From the NCBI GenBank assembly GCA_018654845.1, contig JABIKU010000035.1, positions 1-64,000 on the forward strand: a DNA stretch of 64,000 nucleotides. Reading direction: 5' to 3'. The notes below the pieces were generated by a model, which had not been told where the DNA came from, did not search any database, and saw only the letters and a list, made by a program, of their open reading frames with translations. Below are positions 56,799 through 64,000 of the stretch, piece after piece (the first letter of the stretch is position 1; the number at the start of each line of letters is the position of its first letter). A program made the translations under genes and the position numbers. The DNA is from Methanobacteriota archaeon. Lineage in GTDB: Archaea; Thermoplasmatota; Poseidoniia; Poseidoniales; Thalassarchaeaceae.

Positions 56799-59700
56799 AT
56801 GAGAATATCTGATGATATTCTCTTTTTCACCATGGGAACGAGTCATAGTGATATTCATTTGATAATAGCCCCCGGGAAGAGTGTGAACACTCCCTATAGC
56901 AAAGGCATTCTCCTCGCTTCGATTGTTATATTATCATCAGTTTCAGTATTGTTTATTGAAATCGATATCGAAGAATTGAATAATGATTCGCTAAAATTGA
57001 ATGGTGAAGCTAAAACATCTTCTTTAGTTGATGTCCCATCATGGAGAATCTACGATATTTGGAATTATAATGGCAATCTGGATCTAGTAAATTACATCGC
57101 TAGTTCAGGAGTCAATACGAACCTTCAATCGATGTCAGGTACGTTACAAAAAACTGTCACGGACATCTATACGATGACCGTGGATAATAAATCTACATTG
57201 GTTTACAATATACAATCACATGGAGAATACGATTCAGGCGGAGCTATCAATCTAGAAGGAACGAATGGATGTTTGTATGTCACAATGGACACTGAAGAGA
57301 TAGTCCGAGTTTCAGACCTCGCATCCATTGAACAAGAAGCTACATTTGACCTCGTCTTCGATCCGGTGTTATTCGGAAGTTGCAGAACTTGGCTTAGACA
57401 AGATGTTGCTGAACTAATCGTTCTTAACGAGTATTCCCCACCATTAGAAAGCTATGATTTCCCTCTTTATGTAGGTGACAATTGGGATGAAGATTTTACT
57501 CAAGAAACCAGTTATTCCGGTTCGAGTGACTATGTGACGATTCCTAGTGATACATTGGACAGTAATAGTATAAATTGGGAGATTATGAGCCAAGGATTTT
57601 CAGGAGTAGGCTACTCAGGTTGCATTCCATCTTACAATATTTCTAGCACTAATAGTGATGGCGAAGACGCGGGATACAAATGGTTCTGCCCAGCGATTCG
57701 TGGCGATATCAAAACCGAAACGATTGAAGGGATTGGGTTTACTGCAATTCATTCACTGAGTTCATACTACGCGGCTAGTAGACCAAAGCAAATTGAGGTA
57801 GAGGTAGAGTTTCCTCTCGCCCCTATCGACATGGATATTTCTGCATGGATAAATGTGTCCCAAGGTGGAAATCCCCTATCAAATCAAAATGTTGAATTTC
57901 GATATGAAATCGAAGGTGATATTCAGACTGTGACTACAGCTGCGAATGGGAGTGCTCATATTATTTTCAATACCGGTCACGCAGCTGATAATTCTATTAC
58001 AACCAATGATTTAGGTAGTCATGGAATCATCGCTTGGATTTCTAGTGAAAATGTGGTAGGGGCAGCGACAGTATCCATAGATCCTAACATTCATGAAATC
58101 GATTTAATTGCTTATACAGATGGTGTTACCGTCGAAAGAACTCGAGGAATTCGAACCGTGTCCCTGAATGATGATATCGGTTTCAATGCAATTCCAGGAG
58201 ATGTTCTCACATTTAGTATTCCAGTGATAAATCGAGGCTTAATCAAATCACCAACTACGATTCTCGAAGTGACTGGGGCTGATGGCGCAACATCATCAGC
58301 AAATGTCCCACGTCTCGACAGTCTAGCTGAAACTAGAATAGAAATCGACTGGGTGGTACCTGCAAATCAACCATCTGGCGATTCTTCGATTCTATTCGAA
58401 GTCGACCCAGGAGAAGCGATTACAAGTGATGGAAATCGTTCGAATAACCAAGGGTCATTCACAATTTTCATTGGCAGGTTGCCAGAGGCAGTTTTGCTAA
58501 TTCCAGATGAATCTCTAACACTAGATGAGATTGTATTCAATGGATTGTCCTCTTGGGATCCAGATGGTGGAAGCATCTCTTGCTACTTTACAATCGAGAA
58601 ATTAAACGGCGACACGATTGGTTCTGAAGAACCAGATTGTATCCATGAGTATTCTTGGGATGATGATGGAACCTTCCTAGTTACTATGCTGGTTACCGAT
58701 GATGAGAGTGATACTGATTATGCTGAGTCATCTGTTTCAATTCTTAATCGGTACCCAGAAATAACCATAGGTACAGAATCAGATAATGTCCCAGTTCTCT
58801 CTCCAGTTACATTTGAGTTAACCGAACGAATTGATCTAGATACACAACATCCACAAGCTCCCGTCGATATACAATGGAAATCACCTTGCGAAGAAGGTGC
58901 TATCTCTCTGAAGTGTACCGTTACACCTACGGAAGAAGGGACATACACTGTTGAAGTAGATGCTATGGATGATGATGGTGCGATTACAACTGAAACGTAC
59001 ACTGTAAACGTGAATAATATTGCACCATTTGATTCCGAAGTCGAAGTTATTTTTCAAGGAAATAGAATTCAACCGAATAGTTATGGATTGTTTACAATCA
59101 ACGAAGGTGATGAATTGACAATTCGAGGAATAGCTCATGATTCTGAAAATGATATTGATTCATTACAACATATTTGGACGCCCGATGCAGAAAGTTTTCC
59201 TGATATTCAAACTATTCAAATCGGGCGAGTGAGCCTAATCACCCACACATTCGAAACAGATGGCCAGCACCTTGCGACATTACAGGTGATCGATGATGAT
59301 GGAGAGAGTGCGGAAACTCTTACCGTTCCATTCAAAGTGAATAATATTGTGCCTTCGATTCTACCATTCGCTGAGCCTTTACCTGCCGCTGAAGATAATG
59401 ATATTGAGATTTCAATGAGGGTAGAAGATACTTCTCATGACCTTCAGATAATGACGTCCTGTTTCGATCTTAACCCTGACGAAAATACAGATAGCACTGG
59501 AAACAAAACCGATGATTGTGATGTCGAATCAATACATCTAAAACATTCATGGCCCGACTCAAATTCTGCTCCAGACCACATTACTTTTCACGCAACTGAT
59601 GATGATGGAAGAAGAGCGTGGGTCTCAATCCCAATTGATATTCGAAATGTAAAACCTATTGCAAGGGCTACGACCAGCACCTACCAACCAGTTTCTGGAG

Positions 59701-60353
59701 AGTCATTTATCATAAATGCAAACGGGACTACCGATTCAATATTTGATATGCAAAATATGAGGTATCAATGGGATCTTAATATTGCAAAAGATTCCGATGG
59801 TGATGGAAACCCTGCAAATGATATCGATGTTGAAGGCAATATCATAGAACTCGTATTCGATGTAGAGGGTACGGTCATTGTTCAATTAACTGTAAATGAT
59901 GGTGATGCAACCGATTCGATAATTCTAACAATTCAAGTTCAAAAGGCACCATTCAGCGTTGTCGGACTGGTATCTTCACCAATATTCATCGTATTCATTT
60001 TGATAATAATGGCAGGAGGAGGAGGGTATTTATTCCTTCAAAAGAAGAAGGAAGAAGTCTATGATGAGCCTCTGATGAGCAAACGCCGAAAAATATCGAT
60101 GGATGATGCATTCGATGATGCCGGATTTGATCCTTTCAGTGAAGATAAGGAACGGCGTCGAGTCCAATCAAATCGAGAGGTTGAAAAAACTAGTTCTGAG
60201 CCAATCAAAGTTGAAGAGAAAATAATGGTGGATTATCTAACAGAAATGGATGCAGAACAGAAAGAATCTGTTGAAACGGAGCCAAATGTAGTATCCCTAA
60301 ATGAGGTGTTGAGTACTGAAGATATCGAAGCACTCTTGGGTGAAGAGGAGTAG
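56799..60353 (+). CDS. Giant membrane-anchored surface protein with CARDB- and PKD-like domains and a cytoplasmic tail
   Basis: 1184 aa; N-terminal TM; GDVLTFSIPVINRGLIKSPTTILEV (CARDB-like); repeated DDDG/DDESDTDYAESSV PKD-like segments; C-terminal TM VGLVSSPIFIVFILIIMAGGGGYLFLQKKKEE plus ~95-aa charged tail. Confidence 0.8.
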   Translation: MRISDDILFFTMGTSHSDIHLIIAPGKSVNTPYSKGILLASIVILSSVSVLFIEIDIEELNNDSLKLNGEAKTSSLVDVPSWRIYDIWNYNGNLDLVNYIASSGVNTNLQSMSGTLQKTVTDIYTMTVDNKSTLVYNIQSHGEYDSGGAINLEGTNGCLYVTMDTEEIVRVSDLASIEQEATFDLVFDPVLFGSCRTWLRQDVAELIVLNEYSPPLESYDFPLYVGDNWDEDFTQETSYSGSSDYVTIPSDTLDSNSINWEIMSQGFSGVGYSGCIPSYNISSTNSDGEDAGYKWFCPAIRGDIKTETIEGIGFTAIHSLSSYYAASRPKQIEVEVEFPLAPIDMDISAWINVSQGGNPLSNQNVEFRYEIEGDIQTVTTAANGSAHIIFNTGHAADNSITTNDLGSHGIIAWISSENVVGAATVSIDPNIHEIDLIAYTDGVTVERTRGIRTVSLNDDIGFNAIPGDVLTFSIPVINRGLIKSPTTILEVTGADGATSSANVPRLDSLAETRIEIDWVVPANQPSGDSSILFEVDPGEAITSDGNRSNNQGSFTIFIGRLPEAVLLIPDESLTLDEIVFNGLSSWDPDGGSISCYFTIEKLNGDTIGSEEPDCIHEYSWDDDGTFLVTMLVTDDESDTDYAESSVSILNRYPEITIGTESDNVPVLSPVTFELTERIDLDTQHPQAPVDIQWKSPCEEGAISLKCTVTPTEEGTYTVEVDAMDDDGAITTETYTVNVNNIAPFDSEVEVIFQGNRIQPNSYGLFTINEGDELTIRGIAHDSENDIDSLQHIWTPDAESFPDIQTIQIGRVSLITHTFETDGQHLATLQVIDDDGESAETLTVPFKVNNIVPSILPFAEPLPAAEDNDIEISMRVEDTSHDLQIMTSCFDLNPDENTDSTGNKTDDCDVESIHLKHSWPDSNSAPDHITFHATDDDGRRAWVSIPIDIRNVKPIARATTSTYQPVSGESFIINANGTTDSIFDMQNMRYQWDLNIAKDSDGDGNPANDIDVEGNIIELVFDVEGTVIVQLTVNDGDATDSIILTIQVQKAPFSVVGLVSSPIFIVFILIIMAGGGGYLFLQKKKEEVYDEPLMSKRRKISMDDAFDDAGFDPFSEDKERRRVQSNREVEKTSSEPIKVEEKIMVDYLTEMDAEQKESVETEPNVVSLNEVLSTEDIEALLGEEE

Positions 60354-60361
60354 CCGAGGCT

Positions 60362-60844
60362 ATGGTGAACCTATTTCGACTACTAGGATTACCTGACCCG
60401 AATAAGGCTCAACCTAGGCCATCACGAACGAATACCTCAACTGCAGATCCTGGTCCTCAAGCCGGGGCGGGTTTCCACGATTTTGGTGAAGAAATCTGGT
60501 CAGAGCGAACTGAAAAACTTACTCGCACAGCTGAAAGAAATATCATTTATCAAAAGCCTGATGATTTGCACAGATTACAACTTCATGGAATGGAAAATGA
60601 GCTTGCACAAGGCAATATGTTATTGGTGGATCTTGGAGGTTTAGCCCAATTACCTTCACAGAAAGATGTCTGTAGCCGTCGTGTACAGGAATTGGGAGAA
60701 AGATTTGATATTCCTGTATTTTCTTTGAATGATTCAGATTCATTACTAATGGTACCAGGAGCAAGGATGCGAGTGGATACTGAACGACACAAATTAGGAA
60801 TGGCAATCTGGAGTCAATTACCAGAATCCGATTCAAAATTTTGA
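60362..60844 (+). CDS. SepF-like cell-division protein
   Basis: Short hydrophobic/basic N-terminus MVNLFRLLGLP, flexible linker, then DLHRLQLHGMENELAQGNMLLVDLGGL...RRVQELGERFDIPVFSLNDSDSLLMVPGARMRVD resembling a SepF core. Confidence 0.6.
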   Translation: MVNLFRLLGLPDPNKAQPRPSRTNTSTADPGPQAGAGFHDFGEEIWSERTEKLTRTAERNIIYQKPDDLHRLQLHGMENELAQGNMLLVDLGGLAQLPSQKDVCSRRVQELGERFDIPVFSLNDSDSLLMVPGARMRVDTERHKLGMAIWSQLPESDSKF

Positions 60845-61707
60845 ATCCAATTTGAGATTGGAAAACGCCAAGATTTCTGATCAGGCCCTGGCCCGAGATT
60901 AGCAAAATCGATTTGGAATAACTTTGTCGAAAGCATTTCATCTGAGAATTTTTCAGGTAATACGATGTTTTCAACTCTCATTATTGCCAGAGTTCCTTTT
61001 GCACCCTCTGGCAATTCAATCATTTGTACCAATTTACACTCCAATGCAGCGATGGCATTCGAAATCAATGGTGGATAAGGTTGCTTGCTTTCGATTGGTG
61101 TTGCATCGATTAGACCCCATTCTGATTCGCTATGAGGAATTGAATTTGCAACTGCATCCAAATTTAGGGCAGACCTATGATCTGCCCTCAAAATTGCAAC
61201 AGAAATTGGGGCATCTTTTCCATGATTTTGCAAATTCACCATGGTATCTCTAGGCCTTCCATTGTCGTCGATGGAGAGGGACATTGACAGAAGAGGGGGG
61301 CTATTGGAAATAATATTCAAAGAAGAAATTGCAGAAAGATTCTCTACCCCATCTTGGCCTATTGTAGAAATGATTACAACTGGTCTTGGCATCAATAATT
61401 GTGCCAACCATTGCCTTCGGCTGTCATGATCTAGATCTTCTATCTTCAGCTCGATTAATTGATCCTCCAATGACGGTTTCTGATAATTATCATCAAGACT
61501 GATGTCACCATTTTCTAACCAAGTATCGAGGGAACCGGAAGAAATTTCATCCGCAGAATATGCCGTGAATTCACGATAAGCTTGCCAACGAGCAATTTCT
61601 ATCTCACTGTCACTCCGAGAGATTTTTCGTTTGATTGACGCATCAGAATATTTGATACATCGCCGTAAAAACCTCTCTACGAGTTCACGACGTTGCTCGA
61701 TATCCAT
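60814..61707 (-). CDS. Flavin reductase-like / FMN-binding split-barrel protein
   Basis: LMPRPVVIISTIGQDGVENLSAISSLNIISNSPPLLSMSLS...NLQNHGKDAPISVAIL. Confidence 0.75.
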   Translation of the reverse strand: MDIEQRRELVERFLRRCIKYSDASIKRKISRSDSEIEIARWQAYREFTAYSADEISSGSLDTWLENGDISLDDNYQKPSLEDQLIELKIEDLDHDSRRQWLAQLLMPRPVVIISTIGQDGVENLSAISSLNIISNSPPLLSMSLSIDDNGRPRDTMVNLQNHGKDAPISVAILRADHRSALNLDAVANSIPHSESEWGLIDATPIESKQPYPPLISNAIAALECKLVQMIELPEGAKGTLAIMRVENIVLPEKFSDEMLSTKLFQIDFANLGPGPDQKSWRFPISNWIQNFESDSGN

Positions 61708-61711
61708 GTTA

Positions 61712-62182
61712 TCACTCTATATCAAATTCGCTCATCAAACGTGCAATATGCCCTTTGGCACGAACATTGTATTTTGCATATAGGAGAGTCCCATCCGTAT
61801 CGATAACAAAGGAGGAACGTGAAACTCCAAGAAATGTCTTGCCATAATTCATCTTCTCTCGCCAAACGCCGAATAGACGATGTAGAATTATGTCTGAATC
61901 TACGATTAACTCAAATGGTAATTGGTATTTTTCGACGAATTTAGCATGAGATTTTGCTGAATCCTTCGACACTCCGAAAACACGGAATCCCGCGTCTTGG
62001 AACGCTGAAAAATTATCTCTGAAATCACATGCTTGAGTAGTACAACCTGGAGTACTGTCCTTAGGGTAAAAATAGAGAATTACCTTTTGCCCATCTGCCA
62101 ATATTTCTGCGAGATTTATTGTTGTACCATCAGTTAATTCAGCCTCAAAATTTGGTGCTATCTCACCCACTTCCAATGTCAT
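61712..62182 (-). CDS. bcp: Peroxiredoxin, BCP/PrxQ family
   Basis: LEVGEIAPNFEAELTDGTTINLAEI; LYFYPKDSTPGCTTQACDFRD; VFGVSKDSAKSHAKFVEKYQLPF. Confidence 0.92.
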   Translation of the reverse strand: MTLEVGEIAPNFEAELTDGTTINLAEILADGQKVILYFYPKDSTPGCTTQACDFRDNFSAFQDAGFRVFGVSKDSAKSHAKFVEKYQLPFELIVDSDIILHRLFGVWREKMNYGKTFLGVSRSSFVIDTDGTLLYAKYNVRAKGHIARLMSEFDIE

Positions 62183-62273
62183 CCAATCTTCCTCCACATT
62201 CCCTCGAGTGGCTGAAGCATGAAGAATGCTCTCACCACTAGCATTCAAGAAAGATGAGTAGTCGCTTGGGAAT

Positions 62274-62558
62274 ATGAGTAAGTTTGGTACCTTTGGTGGA
62301 GCAATTATTCTAATCGTAGGAATTTTGGCATTTATTGGATTTTTAGCAACTGGAGCATTTGTAGATTACATCGATGGAGAATTGGAAGAAAATTGTGATA
62401 GTACATCTGGACAAATCGGCCAAATCACAGGTATTGATGAAGGCCAGTGTCAAGATGGTCGAAACACAAGAGAGATGGTAATAAGCCTACAAACTCCGTT
62501 ATTGATTTTCGGTGGATTGATGTCTCTGAGTGGCGGCTTAATCATTTTCAAGAGTTAA
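62274..62558 (+). CDS. Small two-TM membrane protein
   Basis: 94-aa ORF with two hydrophobic segments; divergent from bcp. Confidence 0.55.
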   Translation: MSKFGTFGGAIILIVGILAFIGFLATGAFVDYIDGELEENCDSTSGQIGQITGIDEGQCQDGRNTREMVISLQTPLLIFGGLMSLSGGLIIFKS

Positions 62559-63199
62559 TTTTTCTCTTCTCGAATTCTTTTCTTGCTCGCTGCCCATCCA
62601 CAAATTGGGCATAATTCGAGATTATGATTACGTGCTGGGCAATATTCACGCCCAAAATATATGATTTGCAAATGTCTCCTATTCCAAGTTTCCATTGGGA
62701 ATATCGTTTTCAAATCGTTTTCAGTTTTGACCACATTCTTTCCATTTGACAGCCCCCAACGATCTGCTAATCTATGGATATGTGTATCGACTGCGAATGC
62801 AGGTACGCCAAATGCCTGTGACATTACTACGCTAGCAGTTTTATGTCCAACTCCTGCGAGCGATTCAAGAAAATTCCAATCTGGCCGGACATCACCTCCA
62901 TCCTCTACAATTTGTTCGGCCATCTTTCGCAAATTCTTAGCTTTGGTTGGTGCGAGACCAATCTCGCGAATAATATTGCGAATCACTTCAACTTCAAGTT
63001 CTGCCATTTTCTCCGGAGTATTAGCTCTCGCAAACAACACCGGCGTAACCTCATTGACCTTTTTGTCCGTAGTCTGAGCCGAGAGCATTACTGCAACAAG
63101 TAAGGTGTAAGGGTCGGAGTGATCTAGTGGAATTAGCAACGTTGGATAGAGTTCATCGAGTTGCTGACCAATTTTGTCGGCCTTTTCAGCACGACGCAT
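62555..63199 (-). CDS. nth: Endonuclease III-like DNA glycosylase/AP lyase
   Basis: VAVMLSAQTTDKKVNEVTPVLF; LAGVGHKTASVVMSQAFGVPAFAVDTHIHRLADRWGL HhH-GPD; C-terminus CPARNHNLELCPICGW. Confidence 0.93.
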   Translation of the reverse strand: MRRAEKADKIGQQLDELYPTLLIPLDHSDPYTLLVAVMLSAQTTDKKVNEVTPVLFARANTPEKMAELEVEVIRNIIREIGLAPTKAKNLRKMAEQIVEDGGDVRPDWNFLESLAGVGHKTASVVMSQAFGVPAFAVDTHIHRLADRWGLSNGKNVVKTENDLKTIFPMETWNRRHLQIIYFGREYCPARNHNLELCPICGWAASKKRIREEKN

Positions 63200-63405
63200 T
63201 ATTCAACACCCACATCATCCTTCAAACCGATAATGAATGCGATTGCAATCGTCGCAAAAGGTATACCATAACATGGACCATACATCCATGTTTCCCAATT
63301 TGTAGATTCGGCTTGTCCACCGAAAAGTAAGTACGAAACCAAGCCGAAAACAAGCGCAGGGAAAATCGCAACAGAACCAAAAACAACCGCGCGTAAGATT
63401 CCCAT
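63199..63405 (-). CDS. Small two-TM membrane protein, 68 aa
   Basis: MGILRAVVFGSVAIFPALVFGLVSYLLFGG...IPFATIAIAFIIGLKDDVGVE. Internal start avoids overlap with the upstream PHP gene. Confidence 0.55.
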   Translation of the reverse strand: MGILRAVVFGSVAIFPALVFGLVSYLLFGGQAESTNWETWMYGPCYGIPFATIAIAFIIGLKDDVGVE

Positions 63406-63439
63406 ATCTCTTCCTCTCGTATATTCCAATTGAATTTTA

Positions 63440-64000
63440 TTAACGGCAGAACAGTTCTTCAATCTCGATTCCAGTCCGAGTATTGAGTACATCTTTGGCT
63501 TCAAGCCATCCTTTTCTGGCCATTTGGATACCAAACCAAACATCTTGAAGCCCATCAGTATCATGGGCGTCTGGATTAATACAAACTGGAACACCTTGAT
63601 CCCTTGCATACTTGCAAAGTCGCCAATCTAAGTCGAGCCGATAAGGCGACGCGTTAATTTCCACCGCTTTCAATTCACCATCTGAATTCAATTCTCCCAT
63701 CCTTCGTAATACAGCGTGCATATCTACAGGAAAACCTTCTCTGCCTTGTAAAATTCTACCAGTTGGATGGCCAAGTATCGTAAAGGTGGGGTTTTCTATG
63801 GCATTAATCAACGCTTCAGTATTCGTAATTTCATCGCGGTTGCGCCAACTTCCAAGAGCGTGAACACTTCCAACAACATGAGAGAGAGAACGACGAGTGT
63901 CGTCTGGATAATCGAGACGACCATCGGTCAAAATATCACATTCCGAACCATGAAATAATCTAAAATCGATGCCTTTATCAAGCCAATTTTCATTTAATGC
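63440..64000 (-). CDS. PHP-domain phosphoesterase (C-terminal half, as in family X DNA polymerases); continues past window end
   Basis: FRLFHGSECDILTDGRLDYPDDTRR, ILGHPTGRILQGREGFPVD, VEINASPYRLDLDWRLCKYA, INPDAHDTDGL; frame stays open to position 64000. Confidence 0.82.
   Translation of the reverse strand, partial: ALNENWLDKGIDFRLFHGSECDILTDGRLDYPDDTRRSLSHVVGSVHALGSWRNRDEITNTEALINAIENPTFTILGHPTGRILQGREGFPVDMHAVLRRMGELNSDGELKAVEINASPYRLDLDWRLCKYARDQGVPVCINPDAHDTDGLQDVWFGIQMARKGWLEAKDVLNTRTGIEIEELFCR

Noticed and set aside
63406-63609. N-terminal part of the 136-aa minus ORF (63199..63609)
   Set aside because: Overlaps the well-supported PHP-domain coding region in another frame; the TM protein likely starts at 63405.
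1-64000. CRISPR arrays, transposases, integrases, toxin-antitoxin or defence islands
   Set aside because: None seen on either strand; the intergenic gaps are short and no spaced direct repeats were noticed. A proper repeat search was not possible.

Overview
The window is about 64 kb of AT-rich, gene-dense archaeal chromosome. Gene content points to a euryarchaeon of the Marine Group II / Poseidoniales type: TBP, ABCE1, archaeosine TGT with PUA, DRG GTPase, CTP-dependent riboflavin kinase, archaeal NadM, mevalonate kinase, AcnX, and many lipoproteins or surface proteins with Asp-rich repeats. This taxon call is inference. I annotate one tRNA-Arg(TCT), a 35-aa eL41 ribosomal protein gene that falls below the ORF-track cutoff, and about 50 protein genes. 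I found no CRISPR array, transposon, prophage or obvious defence island, so the interest lies in individual proteins and small gene clusters. The strongest leads are: (1) a glycerophosphodiesterase-like protein that looks circularly permuted, with the HRGAG strand at the extreme C-terminus and ENSLDA...E-D...HHDP at the N-terminus; (2) a TBP with a roughly 50-aa acidic insertion in its second repeat; (3) a hpnE-hpnC-hpnD squalene cluster in an archaeon; (4) a giant PKD-like surface protein whose cytoplasmic tail ends in a FliM-like LSTEDIEALL peptide, followed 8 nt later by a SepF-like gene; (5) transporters with large Ca-binding-like Asp-rich extracytoplasmic insertions; (6) a five-gene double ABC transporter cassette ending in a Trp-rich protein of uncertain fold. 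All family calls come from reading motifs by eye. No database search was run.
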